Assembly (NCBI GenBank): GCA_014058405.1
Contig: CP047423.1
Location: 124,001-188,000, forward strand
Reading direction: 5' to 3'
DNA: 64,000 nucleotides
Source: Candidatus Nitrospira kreftii
Lineage (GTDB): Bacteria; Nitrospirota; Nitrospiria; Nitrospirales; Nitrospiraceae
A program made the translations under genes and the position numbers. Under the pieces are notes generated by a model, which worked only from the letters and a program-made list of their open reading frames with translations, searched no databases and was not told the DNA's origin. Of this stretch, positions 1-8,776 are shown piece after piece (the first letter of the stretch is position 1; every line of letters starts with the position of its first letter).

Positions 1-912
1 GGGGCTGGTATACTCGCCGGAATTTTGTGGTTAGGAAAGTCCGACTACCGAGGCTCCTATGACCGGTATGTGGCCTATATGAAGGAGTCGGTCGCAGGAT
101 TGAGCATCGATTCGACCGTCAAATATCGTGGTGTCGATGTCGGCCGAGTCAAGGACATTACCTTGAGGCCTGATAATCCGGAGGAAGTCCTCTTGACGCT
201 GGATATCGTCCGCGGAACGCCGATCAAGACGGACACCATTGCTGTGCTCGAAACCCAAGGGCTCACTGGTCTTGCGACGATCAATTTGACGGGAGGGAGC
301 CGAGAGGCTCCCTCGTTGCAAGCGCTGGAAGGACAAATCTATCCGGTCCTCAAGACCGGGCCGTCCTTGTTCTTTCGCTTGGACGAAGCCGTCTCGCGAC
401 TGCTCTCCGAAGAAGGTCTGGCCCAGCTGTTGGTCGATCTTGATTCTGCAGCCATCGGGGCGGCGAAGATTCTCGATGACGAGAATCGCACGCTGCTCAA
501 GCGAACCATCAAAGATCTCTCGGATGTTGCCCAGACCATCGCATCCCACAAAACCCAGATCGAACAAAGTTTGAACGGTGCAGCACGAAGTGCGGACAAT
601 CTTGTCAAGTTGACGGCATCGTTGAACACCGAGGTTCCGACCTTACTTGCAGGGATCAACAATAGTGTCACCGCTCTAGGCACGGCAACGAACGAACTCG
701 CTCGGACCAGCAAGATCGTTGGAACGGTCGTCAATGAAGCGAGACCGGAGCTGCAACAGTTCACGCGACGGACTCTGCCCGAAGTCGGTGTATTGGTTAC
801 AGAGCTCAGGCAGCTCACGAGTTCGTTGACTCGAGTGGCACGGGAATTGGAGCGAGAACCAAGCTCTCTGGTGTTCGGCCGAAAAACGCCATCACGTGGC
901 CCTGGGGAATAA
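1..912 (+). CDS. MlaD/MCE-family lipid transport protein (5' end outside window)
   Basis: Periplasmic, membrane-anchored MCE protein of an Mla-type ABC system that moves phospholipids between the membranes. The frame is open to base 1, and the first residues (GAGILAGILWLGK) look like the end of an N-terminal membrane anchor, so the true start lies upstream; the TTG at 25 is not a convincing start. The MCE domain follows at once (GLSIDSTVKYRGVDVGRVKDI), with the typical GLTGLATINLTGG strand. The second half is a long helical region rich in T, L, N and A, as in MlaD/PqiB-like proteins. The next gene is the usual auxiliary lipoprotein. Family is clear; the lipid carried is not. Confidence 0.88.
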   Translation, partial: GAGILAGILWLGKSDYRGSYDRYVAYMKESVAGLSIDSTVKYRGVDVGRVKDITLRPDNPEEVLLTLDIVRGTPIKTDTIAVLETQGLTGLATINLTGGSREAPSLQALEGQIYPVLKTGPSLFFRLDEAVSRLLSEEGLAQLLVDLDSAAIGAAKILDDENRTLLKRTIKDLSDVAQTIASHKTQIEQSLNGAARSADNLVKLTASLNTEVPTLLAGINNSVTALGTATNELARTSKIVGTVVNEARPELQQFTRRTLPEVGVLVTELRQLTSSLTRVARELEREPSSLVFGRKTPSRGPGE

Positions 913-919
913 GGTTCGA

Positions 920-1570
920 ATGTATCAGGATATGATGAAGTATCGGCTCATCCATGTCATGTGCGCTGTGTTGGTTGTGATGGGAAGCGGTTGCCTGTCG
1001 CTCCGAACGGATTCCCCGGAAATCCGTACCTATCACCTGAGCCTTGATGGCTCATCTCACGCCATCCTTCCTAAGCGGACAGATGGTCCGGTATTGCTTG
1101 TGAGCCCACCTCAAGCGGAGCCGGGATTTGAGACGCAGCGCATGGTGTACGTCAAGCGTCCGTACGAACTAGAATATTATTCCGTCAATCAATGGGCTGA
1201 TAGTCCGGTGCGCATGCTCACCCCGTTGATGGTCCAGGTGCTCGATCAGAGTGGGGCATGGCGGACCGTTATTCCCTTGCCGGATTCAGTCAGTGGGGAC
1301 TATCGCCTCGACACGTATGGAGTTCTCTTACAGCAAGAATTTCTCCAACAGCCCAGTCGAGTCAGAGCGACGGCCCGGTTGCAGCTTGTGGACTTGAAAG
1401 AATCAAGGATTCTCGGAGCCCGGGCGTTCGAGGCTGTGGAGAATGCTCCGAGTGAGAATGCCTATGGGGGCGTACTGGCCGCCAATCGAGCAGTCGCCGG
1501 CTTGCTCGATCAGATCGTTTTATGGCTTCGGCAATGCGTGCAGCACTCGCCGGAATGTGATCCCTCATAG
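920..1570 (+). CDS. ABC-type transport auxiliary lipoprotein (PqiC/YmbA-like)
   Basis: Outer-membrane lipoprotein partner of an MCE/Mla transporter. The N-terminus has a hydrophobic signal ending in a lipobox (VVMGSGC), and the body carries family features: a YHL start of the first strand, RMVYVKRPYELEYY, and a W-A-D-S-P-V-R-M-L stretch. ATG at 920 was chosen because it lies just after the stop of the MlaD gene (912). GTG 896 would overlap that gene and ATG 932 is the alternative. The gene ends the lipid-transport operon; a cytochrome gene follows 33 bp later. Confidence 0.82.
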   Translation: MYQDMMKYRLIHVMCAVLVVMGSGCLSLRTDSPEIRTYHLSLDGSSHAILPKRTDGPVLLVSPPQAEPGFETQRMVYVKRPYELEYYSVNQWADSPVRMLTPLMVQVLDQSGAWRTVIPLPDSVSGDYRLDTYGVLLQQEFLQQPSRVRATARLQLVDLKESRILGARAFEAVENAPSENAYGGVLAANRAVAGLLDQIVLWLRQCVQHSPECDPS

Positions 1571-1603
1571 AGGGCTTGCTGGACCTGCTGGAAAGAGAAA
1601 GCC

Positions 1604-1954
1604 GTGAAGTGCCCCAGCCTCTATGTCCTGTGCATGTTGACGACGGTGTATTGTCTCGTGATGTCATCACCCAGCCTCGCCGCGAATGAGCGAAATCTGG
1701 TGCGAGGCAAGAAGCTCTATGAGAAGTATTGCTTGGCCTGTCACGGTCCGCAAGGTCGAGGGGATGGAGCCAGGCAGTTTGACCCCCCTGTGGCGGACCT
1801 GACATCAAGTGATGTGCTTCTGAAGCCGGACTCTCGCCTCTTGAAGAGCATCCATGATGGACGACCGAATACCGCCATGGATGCCTGGAAATCAAAACTC
1901 TCAGACGAAGCCATCCGCGATGTGCTGGCCCATGTGCTGACCTTCCCGCGCTGA
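1604..1954 (+). CDS. Small monoheme c-type cytochrome
   Basis: Exported class I cytochrome c of 116 residues. A GTG start gives a signal peptide ending near SPSLAANE, then one heme motif CLACH followed by GPQGRGDG, and a C-terminal helix with the pattern RPNTAMDAW..LSDEAIRDVLAHVLTF. The methionine in NTAM is the likely sixth heme ligand. It is very similar in plan to the genes at 3976 and 32321, so these look like paralogous electron shuttles. The redox partner cannot be told from sequence. Confidence 0.85.
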   Translation: MKCPSLYVLCMLTTVYCLVMSSPSLAANERNLVRGKKLYEKYCLACHGPQGRGDGARQFDPPVADLTSSDVLLKPDSRLLKSIHDGRPNTAMDAWKSKLSDEAIRDVLAHVLTFPR

Positions 1955-1973
1955 TCAAGGCCGATGAGGCAGA

Positions 1974-2456
1974 GTGAAAACATCCTGGAAAACGGGGATC
2001 AGTTTTGGATTGACGTCGGGTGTCATTACCACCCTCGGGCTGATGGTGGGTCTGCATTCCGGAACGCATTCGCGAGCGATCGTGATCGGTGGGATTGTGA
2101 CCATTGCCATTGCCGATGCCATGTCCGATGCCCTTGGCATCCATGTGTCCGAAGAATCAAAGAACAGCGGTTCCACGAGCCACATTTGGGAGGCGACACT
2201 CGCCACATTCGCCGCGAAATTTCTGGTTTCGGCGACTTTTTTGATTCCAGTCCTCTTTAGTCCGCTTGATCAGGCGATCGTGATCAGTGTGATCTGGGGG
2301 TTGTTCTTGCTGACGGTTCTGAGTTTCTTCATCGCTCGTGCGCAGGGGATTGCTCCTTGGGGAGTGATCGGAGAACATGTGTTTATCGCCCTGTGCGTGG
2401 TGGCAATCACGCATGCAGTCGGAGATTGGGTGAAAGGTTTCGTTGACGTGAAATGA
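1974..2456 (+). CDS. VIT1/CCC1-like small membrane protein
   Basis: Integral membrane protein of 160 residues with four or five hydrophobic segments (about 10-30, 35-55, 75-97, 100-120 and 130-150). The GLTSGVITTLGLMVGL and AIADAMSDALGIHVSEES stretches recall the vacuolar iron transporter/CCC1 family, which moves Fe2+ or Mn2+ across membranes. It is shorter than usual VIT proteins and lacks a ferritin-like domain, so the substrate is inference. GTG start, 19 bp after the preceding cytochrome. Confidence 0.6.
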   Translation: MKTSWKTGISFGLTSGVITTLGLMVGLHSGTHSRAIVIGGIVTIAIADAMSDALGIHVSEESKNSGSTSHIWEATLATFAAKFLVSATFLIPVLFSPLDQAIVISVIWGLFLLTVLSFFIARAQGIAPWGVIGEHVFIALCVVAITHAVGDWVKGFVDVK

Positions 2457-2494
2457 TCGTAAGGCTTGTTGACATTCAAAGGCTGGGAGGATGA

Positions 2495-2929
2495 ATGGAA
2501 CAGAAGAGCAAAACGTATATGTATCAAACCACCGTCAAATGGACTGAGCAGCGCAAGGGTGTCATGTCGTGCGTGGGAAAGCCGGAGGTCCAGGTGGCCA
2601 CGCCTCCTGAGTTCAAGGGACACGAGGGGATCTGGTCCCCCGAAGATCTCTTCGTAGCGTCCGCGAACGTCTGCTTGATGACAACTTTTCTGGCCATGGC
2701 GGAGCGAGCTGGACTTGCCTTTTCCAGCTATGAGAGCACGGCGGAAGGTCGGCTGGAGCTGGTAGAGGGCAAATTTCAATTCACCACCATTACGATCAGG
2801 CCTTCGATCATGTTGAAGGCAGGTGGGGATGTGGTTCAGGCCAAGGAGCTGATCGAAAAGGCGGAGCGGAATTGCCTAATCTCCAATTCGATGAAAGCCA
2901 CCATAAGATTGGAGCCGGTCATCCGCTAG
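2495..2929 (+). CDS. OsmC/Ohr-family protein
   Basis: Cytosolic OsmC-fold protein of 144 residues, a thiol peroxidase type that reduces organic hydroperoxides. The two family cysteines are present in the usual context (ASANVCLMTTF and ERNCLISNS), preceded by the SPEDLFVAS motif. ATG 2495 follows a good Shine-Dalgarno (GGGAGGA). A second OsmC lies at 5649. These may matter because catalase and cytochrome c peroxidase are broken elsewhere in the window. Confidence 0.85.
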   Translation: MEQKSKTYMYQTTVKWTEQRKGVMSCVGKPEVQVATPPEFKGHEGIWSPEDLFVASANVCLMTTFLAMAERAGLAFSSYESTAEGRLELVEGKFQFTTITIRPSIMLKAGGDVVQAKELIEKAERNCLISNSMKATIRLEPVIR

Positions 2930-2948
2930 CCTTACAAAAAGGCATTCG

Positions 2949-3713
2949 CTAGTCTGTGTTTGGACCGCACTGCTTCACTCGGTCCAAGTTGTGAGCGGCC
3001 ACCGCTGCTTCCCACCCCGGCTCGCAAGAGAGAAGCCGAACTCTCAATGGATCCAGGAACCGGGAATCAACCTGTATTCGAACGTCTTTCTCAACCCCAT
3101 CCCTCCCAAGTATAATCTCGCACCCTGTCAATCCCCTGAGACCGATACCCTGCGCCTTCAGCACCGCCTCTTTCGCAACCCAGTAGCGGAAGAAGATGGC
3201 TGCGCGCTGCTCCGGAGCGGATTGCATGATCGTCGTGTATTCTGATTGGGTAAAAAAGCGCCTGGATAAATTCTCAACCGGGACATCTGAACGAACGAGT
3301 TCAAGATCGACTCCGACCTCTTGTGCGCGTGAAACTGCCACGAGCGCACGGCCATGGGCGTGAGATAAATTGAACGTGATCTCAGATCGATCGCGCAATT
3401 TCCTTGTCAACATGGGTTTGCCTGTTTCACTACCATCAAATTCTACCCATTCAGGGCTGCTACCCAGATATCGGCTAAGCACGGCTCTGAGGACTCCGTG
3501 AGCCAGCACATAGTGATTCCGGTCTCTTTCTCGAATAAAGCGAGCGGCACGTTCCCGCTCCGGGTCAGCCAACCATTCCCTACATCGCGCCAGACACTGT
3601 GGTGATCTGTCGAGCGTGATGCCCCAGAGATGAATCGATTTCGGTTCAAGCTTGGTGAGATGCTGATATTCGGTACGGATGACACGCTCAATCGAGTGGA
3701 ATGAAATCAGCAC
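2949..3713 (-). CDS. 4'-phosphopantetheinyl transferase (Sfp type)
   Basis: Transfers the phosphopantetheine arm of coenzyme A to a serine of acyl or peptidyl carrier proteins. The Sfp-type signatures are present: VGVDLELVRSDVP with the Mg-binding aspartate, and YWVAKEAVLKAQGIGL matching the W-x-x-KE-x-x-x-K motif; NLSHAHGRALVAVS is the first conserved block. GTG start at 3713; length 254 is normal. It is alone on the minus strand, convergent with the OsmC gene and divergent from the cytochrome at 3976. No polyketide or peptide synthase is seen nearby, so it may serve fatty acid synthesis. Confidence 0.88.
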   Translation of the reverse strand: MLISFHSIERVIRTEYQHLTKLEPKSIHLWGITLDRSPQCLARCREWLADPERERAARFIRERDRNHYVLAHGVLRAVLSRYLGSSPEWVEFDGSETGKPMLTRKLRDRSEITFNLSHAHGRALVAVSRAQEVGVDLELVRSDVPVENLSRRFFTQSEYTTIMQSAPEQRAAIFFRYWVAKEAVLKAQGIGLRGLTGCEIILGRDGVEKDVRIQVDSRFLDPLRVRLLSCEPGWEAAVAAHNLDRVKQCGPNTD

Positions 3714-3913
3714 AATTGCATCCTTGTCTCTGAGAGCATATGAATCGATCGAGACGCCACCATGTTAAGAATGCGGTCGAGAGGTGGAGATTGTAGCGTC
3801 CTGCGCCAGTGGGTGATAGGGTCCTGTGGCGTTTTTCACCAGTCCAAGGTCCGCTTCTCCAATCCATTTGTAAAGCTACGCCATAAGCCATTGTTCAGTA
3901 ATGGGAATAGTGC

Positions 3914-3946
3914 CGATCAGTGACAGGGGGAATGGCACACTGATCG
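3914..3946. promoter_or_regulatory. 9-bp perfect inverted repeat in the leader of a cytochrome gene
   Basis: CGATCAGTG at 3914-3922 and its exact complement CACTGATCG at 3938-3946, separated by 15 bases, 30 bases upstream of the start codon at 3976. It could be an operator or an RNA hairpin in the leader. No regulator can be assigned. Confidence 0.4.
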
Positions 3947-3975
3947 CAAGTTGGAGCTATGGAAGGGGAGAAAAT

Positions 3976-4365
3976 ATGCGTGTTGCTGGACGAAATGCGG
4001 CGTTGTGCGCGGTGTTAGCTTGTCTGTCGGGACTGGGGTTCAGCAATCTTGGCGTAAAAGAGCTGACGGGCTCAGCAAATAGTGGCGATCCTGTCAGTGG
4101 GCGTGAAATTTACGTGAATACCTGCATCCGTTGCCATGGAATCGACGGGAGGGGCGCATTCGGAGTGAAACTTGTTCCACCTCCGGCGGACCTCACTTCG
4201 CTCGCCGTTCAGAGTCGGCTCGACGGGACCTTGTTTGGACGAATTCACGGAGGAAAACCCAATACGGCGATGGGTGCCTGGAAACATGCTCTCTCCGATG
4301 AAGAAATTTGGGACGTCTTGTCCTATGTGCGCACTTTCGGGGTGGAGTCCGGTGAGCAACCATAA
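3976..4365 (+). CDS. Small monoheme c-type cytochrome
   Basis: Exported cytochrome c of 129 residues. The ATG at 3976 has a strong ribosome site (GGAAGGGGAG) and begins a signal peptide (MRVAGRNAALCAVLACLSG). One heme motif CIRCH is followed by GIDGRGAFG. The C-terminal half GGKPNTAMGAWKHALSDEE parallels the genes at 1604 and 32321. An in-frame upstream ATG at 3901 lacks a ribosome site and would bury the signal peptide. Divergent from the Sfp gene. Confidence 0.85.
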   Translation: MRVAGRNAALCAVLACLSGLGFSNLGVKELTGSANSGDPVSGREIYVNTCIRCHGIDGRGAFGVKLVPPPADLTSLAVQSRLDGTLFGRIHGGKPNTAMGAWKHALSDEEIWDVLSYVRTFGVESGEQP

Positions 4366-4452
4366 AGAATGAATCCAATAAGTCGAAGTTGTCTCATACA
4401 GGCGTATCAGGGGGAATAAATCAACTCCGTTTTTCGATGAGGAGGTAAGGCT

Positions 4453-4671
4453 ATGACGTGCAACGTTGGAGGGATTGAGAGACCTATTCGAATTGGAGCA
4501 GGGCTACTGGCGATCACGATCGGCCTCTTTGCAGGGTTTTCGACTGCAATAGCGGGTACGGCACTTGCGGTGGGTGCCATACTGCTGCTCACTGGAGCCG
4601 TGGGGTATTGTCCCCTGTTCACGTTATTCGGGATAAACACCTGCTCTCCGGCGTCAGGTATGAAGAAATGA
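4453..4671 (+). CDS. YgaP-like DUF2892 inner membrane protein
   Basis: Short membrane protein of 72 residues. It begins with the family hallmark N-V-G-G-I-E-R-P-I-R and has two hydrophobic helices joined by a glycine turn, then YCPLFTLFGINTC. DUF2892 proteins often sit beside rhodanese or sulfur-transfer genes; here a TsdA-like gene follows 10 bp later, which fits a sulfur context. Good ribosome site (GAGGAGG). Confidence 0.8.
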   Translation: MTCNVGGIERPIRIGAGLLAITIGLFAGFSTAIAGTALAVGAILLLTGAVGYCPLFTLFGINTCSPASGMKK

Positions 4672-4681
4672 GGTCAACTCT

Positions 4682-5536
4682 ATGAGCCGACCGATCATGG
4701 CAGGCCTTGTGCTGGTGAGTGCGCTGGTGGGGACAATCAGTTGTGTCCCACCTCCTCGGGTAACGGAGAGTGAGGAGGCGACTGCTCGTCGGAGCACGGG
4801 GTCGCCCGTCGATATGCTGTTTGTTCCGCCATCGCCAGAAACGATTCCGGGGGATCTGCGGGGGGAGCAGATTCGCCTGGGCTACAAGATGATTGTCGAC
4901 ACGCAGGAATATGGAAAGCGGTATGTTGGAAACGCGCTCACCTGCACCAATTGTCATTTAGATGCGGGGCTCAACCCAAATTCTGCATCCTTCGTCGGTA
5001 TCGCCACGCTCTACCCACAGTATCGTGAACGAGCCGGCCGGCAGATCACGCTGGCCGATCGAATCAACGAGTGTTTCGAACGCAGTATGAACGGCAAGGC
5101 ACTTCCACCCGACAGTGTAAAATTGACGGGCATCGTCGCCTATATTGAATGGTTGTCACAGAATATGCCGCCCGGCGTTGAGGTCCCATGGCGAGGGATC
5201 CCACGCCTCGTCTCGTCCCATCAGCCTGACCCTCTCAACGGCAAGAATGTTTTTGAGAAAAAGTGCGTCTTCTGCCACGGCTCCGATGGGCAAGGCACCA
5301 TGGCGGCACCGCCTGTGTGGGGGCCTCGTTCGTACAACATCGGTGCAGGCATGGCACGAGTGAGTGTGGCTGCCTCATTTATCAAGGCCAACATGCCGCG
5401 AGGCTGGGGCTGGACGGTGACGGACGACGAAGCCATCGATGCTGCGGCCTATATCAATACGCAGCCTCGACCAGACTTTCCCGACAAGATCCACGACTGG
5501 CCGAAGGGAGGCAAGCCGGCGGATGTACCGTACTGA
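4682..5536 (+). CDS. tsdA: TsdA-like diheme thiosulfate dehydrogenase
   Basis: Periplasmic diheme cytochrome of 284 residues, most like TsdA, which joins two thiosulfates to tetrathionate or runs the reverse reaction. Heme motifs are CTNCH (88-92) and CVFCH (195-199). The motif DRINECFERSMNG carries Cys131 in the position of the unusual cysteine axial ligand of heme 1 in characterised TsdA proteins. NIGAGMARVS supplies a likely distal Met for heme 2. The N-terminus is a signal, with Cys21 possibly lipidated. Direction of reaction is not predictable from sequence. Confidence 0.8.
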   Translation: MSRPIMAGLVLVSALVGTISCVPPPRVTESEEATARRSTGSPVDMLFVPPSPETIPGDLRGEQIRLGYKMIVDTQEYGKRYVGNALTCTNCHLDAGLNPNSASFVGIATLYPQYRERAGRQITLADRINECFERSMNGKALPPDSVKLTGIVAYIEWLSQNMPPGVEVPWRGIPRLVSSHQPDPLNGKNVFEKKCVFCHGSDGQGTMAAPPVWGPRSYNIGAGMARVSVAASFIKANMPRGWGWTVTDDEAIDAAAYINTQPRPDFPDKIHDWPKGGKPADVPY

Positions 5537-5548
5537 CAGGAAGGTGAA

Positions 5549-5598
5549 GTCTATCGGTCGACGGTTTCAAGTTTCTGCACCAACTTGAAACGGTAGAC
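5549..5598. terminator. Hairpin after the TsdA-like gene
   Basis: A 10-bp perfect stem (GTTTCAAGTT at 5564-5573 with AACTTGAAAC at 5582-5591) and flanking GTCTA/TAGAC complementarity, 12 bp after the stop of the TsdA-like gene. No T-run follows, so it may be a processing or mRNA-stability hairpin rather than an intrinsic terminator. Confidence 0.4.
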
Positions 5599-5648
5599 TT
5601 GAAACCTGAAACTCCATACGGTCGGTGTCTGATTCCGAGAGCGACACG

Positions 5649-6065
5649 ATGAAACTCACAACGACTTACCACGGCGGGACACGCTACGACATTGTGAGCG
5701 GCAAACATCGAGTGATCACCGATCAGTCGGTGGAGGATGGAGGGCAAGATGCCGGAATGGGTCCGGTCGAACTCTTTGTCGGGTCGGTCGCGAGTTGTGT
5801 CGCGTACTTCGTCGGGCAATTTTGCGGGCGGCACGGTATTTCTCGAGAGGGCTTGACGGTCGATGCGGAATGGACGATGGCCGAGGTTCCACATCGTGTC
5901 GGTCGTATCAACATCGGAATCCATCTTCACCATCGAATCAGCGCAGAGCAAAAGGAACGTCTGTTGAAGGTCGCGCATGGCTGCACCGTGCATCAATCCC
6001 TCGAGGTGCCTGCCGGCGTGGCGATCGAACTCAATCCCCATCCTCGTGCGGAGAAACCTTCGTGA
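5649..6065 (+). CDS. OsmC-family protein
   Basis: Second OsmC-fold protein, about 138 residues. Paired cysteines occur in VGSVASCVAYFVGQFC and AHGCTVHQSL. The order and spacing are closer to the YhfA/OsmC redox group than to the protein at 2495. ATG 5649 begins the conserved first strand (MKLTTTYHGG); GTG 5625 is a possible alternative without a clear ribosome site. The next gene, a tetraheme cytochrome, follows 11 bp later, so they are probably cotranscribed. Confidence 0.8.
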   Translation: MKLTTTYHGGTRYDIVSGKHRVITDQSVEDGGQDAGMGPVELFVGSVASCVAYFVGQFCGRHGISREGLTVDAEWTMAEVPHRVGRINIGIHLHHRISAEQKERLLKVAHGCTVHQSLEVPAGVAIELNPHPRAEKPS

Positions 6066-6076
6066 AAGGAGCAGTG

Positions 6077-7486
6077 ATGTTGAATGTGAGAATCCGGATG
6101 GTCATGGGAAGCGCTGCGCTCGTGTTGTTGGGAATCATGTCTTCCCCGCAGTTGTCGTTTGGGAGCGACCAGGCACGCGCGAAAGACATCATCCAGCAGA
6201 CCTGTGTGCAATGCCACCGGTTGGAAGGTCAGCCGGATTCGCGATTCAAGCTTCACGCGCCTGACTTGATGTGGGCCGGCAGCAAGTACCAACGGTCGTG
6301 GCTCATTCGTTGGTTGACAGGTCAGGAGGCTCCGCTCTATGCGAAGGGATATATGTGGGACCTGACACACGTTCCCTCGAAGCATCCGATGGTCACGGAG
6401 TCGGAAGCGAACGCACTCGCGGATTACTTTGCCGAACACAACAAGGATCCTCGAGTGGCAGTGGGTGCATTCGATCCCTCAAAAGTGACGAAGTTCGGTG
6501 TAACGTTTGGCGGGATAGCCTATAAAGCCCACGCCTGCCTTGGCTGCCACACGATCGAGGAAAACGGCAAACTCATCGGAGGCCCGCAGAGTGCCGCGTT
6601 GCAGAATGCCGGCCAGCGGTATAACGCGGACTGGCTCTTCCGATTCGGGCAGAATCCACAAGACTTCACGCCACACAGTGGCGAGTTTTTGGCCGATGCG
6701 ACGGAGCCACAACTCCGCGCGGTGATCGGGTTCCTTATGGTGCAGGGCGTGAAGGACTTCACGTATTACGAGCCCTGGACGAGCCGTGAATTTGAGATGG
6801 CCAGCGTGGATCGAGGAAAGGTGATTTATAAAGAGTATTGTTCGCAATGTCATGGCGCGACGGGTAAAGGCGACGGACCGGCAGCTTCCGGTCTTGAACC
6901 CAAACCGGCAATACATGCCAACATTCCCTTCGAGAAGCTCCCAATCGAATACCTCTACAACGTCATCAATCATGGCGGACCGGCCGTCGGCAAATCGCCG
7001 AACATGCCGTATTGGAATTTGACGATCGGTCAACAGGGGGTGGCGGACGTGATCGCCTATTTGAAGGTGACCTTCAAGGGGATCCCGGATGTTGCTGCGG
7101 CAGCAGGAGGCACCGAAGGGAGTGTCTGTGTGCAACCACGTAAGACAGCCCAGGCTCCGGCAGACCTCCTTACCAAAACGAACCCGTTTCCATCGTCTGC
7201 CGGAGCGATCAAGGCAGGAAAAGAATTGTTCCTGAAGACCGCGCAGCCTGTTGCATGTGTCATGTGTCATGGCGAACTGGGGGACGGCAAGGGGTTGATG
7301 GGTGCGGCCTTAGTGCCGCCGCCACGAAATTTTACATGTGGCGCGATGATGAAAGACTTACCCGATGGGCAATTGTTCTGGATCATCAAGAATGGTTCTC
7401 CGGGGACAGGCATGATGCCGTTTGGCACATTACCGGATGAGCAGGTCTGGCAACTCATCCACTACATCAGAAGTTTGGCAAAGTAA
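6077..7486 (+). CDS. Tetraheme c-type cytochrome
   Basis: Exported protein of 469 residues with four heme sites: CVQCH (43-47), CLGCH (154-158), CSQCH (255-259) and CVMCH (394-398). It seems to be built from four class-I-like cytochrome c domains in a row. ATG 6077 follows GAAAGGAG and opens a signal peptide that ends near LSFGSDQA. The last domain ends in GSPGTGMMPFG, with a likely Met ligand, and resembles the single-domain cytochromes at 9297 and 55582. It is likely a periplasmic electron conduit; the partner is unknown. Confidence 0.85.
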   Translation: MLNVRIRMVMGSAALVLLGIMSSPQLSFGSDQARAKDIIQQTCVQCHRLEGQPDSRFKLHAPDLMWAGSKYQRSWLIRWLTGQEAPLYAKGYMWDLTHVPSKHPMVTESEANALADYFAEHNKDPRVAVGAFDPSKVTKFGVTFGGIAYKAHACLGCHTIEENGKLIGGPQSAALQNAGQRYNADWLFRFGQNPQDFTPHSGEFLADATEPQLRAVIGFLMVQGVKDFTYYEPWTSREFEMASVDRGKVIYKEYCSQCHGATGKGDGPAASGLEPKPAIHANIPFEKLPIEYLYNVINHGGPAVGKSPNMPYWNLTIGQQGVADVIAYLKVTFKGIPDVAAAAGGTEGSVCVQPRKTAQAPADLLTKTNPFPSSAGAIKAGKELFLKTAQPVACVMCHGELGDGKGLMGAALVPPPRNFTCGAMMKDLPDGQLFWIIKNGSPGTGMMPFGTLPDEQVWQLIHYIRSLAK

Positions 7487-7532
7487 TAGTGTGAGGAGGG
7501 TGCATGTTTGCATATCAAAAAGGAGGTCGATT

Positions 7533-8027
7533 ATGAGGGTGCGTCGAGATGGAGCGGTGAAGTCAGCCGTTTGGTTTGCTGCCACTGCATGGGCGGTATT
7601 GGCCGGTGGCCATGATATCGCCTATGCGCAGGCTGCGGGGATGGGAGCGCCGCCCTCAAAGGTGGAGATCATCATCAAGGATCGCCAGCACGGCTATGAG
7701 ACCGCTGGGTTCACAATGCCGTCGCAGGAGACGATCATCGTCGTCAGAAACCAGGATTCCGTCACTCACGGGTTTGCGTCAACGTTGTTTAAAGACATTC
7801 CCGTGAAGGTGGAGGGAGGATCTGAGATACGAGCCAAGCAATTCAAGTCGTTCCACGTCGACGCGGGAAAGACAATGACGCTGCGTTTCGCGACAGCGCC
7901 TTCGAACTTCGATCCGATGACAGGTGGAGCCGAAAGTGTGCGACATGTCTTGTGGTGCGACATCCATCCTGAGGTGAAAGGGGAGTTGTTCGTGATTGAA
8001 ACTCGGGGAGATATCGGAGGCGGATGA
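7533..8027 (+). CDS. Secreted cupredoxin-like protein
   Basis: Exported protein of 164 residues with a signal peptide ending AYAQAAG and a cupredoxin-type beta fold. Candidate copper ligands are His in SVTHGFAST, then Cys and His in VLWCDIHPEVKGEL. No clear Met ligand follows, so the site may be atypical or not type 1 copper. ATG 7533 has a perfect ribosome site (AGGAGGT). The gene lies between the tetraheme cytochrome and a second cupredoxin, which suggests a periplasmic electron-transfer set. Confidence 0.72.
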   Translation: MRVRRDGAVKSAVWFAATAWAVLAGGHDIAYAQAAGMGAPPSKVEIIIKDRQHGYETAGFTMPSQETIIVVRNQDSVTHGFASTLFKDIPVKVEGGSEIRAKQFKSFHVDAGKTMTLRFATAPSNFDPMTGGAESVRHVLWCDIHPEVKGELFVIETRGDIGGG

Positions 8028-8236
8028 GTCACAGTTTGATCATGGTCTGACACGTGCTCCTACCCACGGGATAGAATCGATGAATTTTCTTTCAGAGGGC
8101 GAAGAGTGAGGATCCCAGTCCTGGCGGGCGACGCTTCACACTGGAGCTTAGCTTGGACTGGCGGTCCTGTTCCCGAGATGGATGACGTGAATGGGAGCAG
8201 TTGACTGGTGGTCTCGTGAGCCAACGGAAACACCGC

Positions 8237-8704
8237 ATGAAGAAATTTGGGAGACTCTCCCCTCGTGCCGCGAGAGTATGGCTTGGGTGTGTGATTGGTG
8301 GCGGGCTGCTGGCCGTGTCGTCTATCGCATGGGCGAAGGAAATGACCTTTATGGCACGTGATGTCGAAGATCAGCAAGCGGTGTGGCTACCCGGTGAAAT
8401 CATCATTCACCGAAGCACGGATCTGACAGAGCCGCTGATGTTTCGGTTTGAAAATCCAACTGAACGGACCCATATGTTTGAATCTCCAGGGTTATTTGAG
8501 TCTGTAGAAGAGCAAGGTGTTCAGGTCACCAGGCCGGTTCGGATCACCATTCCGCCAGAGGGGACTGAGCAGATCGTGATCGACAGGGATCGGATGGCGA
8601 GCGATGCGACCGCCGACGAGGGGGAGACGGTGACCTATCGATTCTACTGCCCCCTTCATCGGGCAGATGCAGATATGGGTGGCAGAATCGTCGTGGAAAA
8701 ATAG
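8237..8704 (+). CDS. Secreted cupredoxin-like protein
   Basis: Exported protein of 155 residues. The signal peptide ends near SSIAWAKEM. Ligand pattern His (ERTHMFES), Cys and His (YRFYCPLHRADADMGG), with Met in ADADMGG, is a plausible complete type 1 copper set. Compared with the protein at 7533, the C-terminal loop is the more classical. Its direct neighbours are another cupredoxin and a DsrE-like protein. Confidence 0.7.
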   Translation: MKKFGRLSPRAARVWLGCVIGGGLLAVSSIAWAKEMTFMARDVEDQQAVWLPGEIIIHRSTDLTEPLMFRFENPTERTHMFESPGLFESVEEQGVQVTRPVRITIPPEGTEQIVIDRDRMASDATADEGETVTYRFYCPLHRADADMGGRIVVEK

Positions 8705-8776
8705 CCAGAGCACAGCACCCTTTCGTGAAAAATGGCCTACATTGTGTAGAACCTCTAGCTATTCAAGGAGTTAATC

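Noticed and set aside
5795-6076. N-terminal extension of the tetraheme cytochrome
   Set aside because: It would overlap the OsmC gene and bury the signal peptide that begins at 6077.
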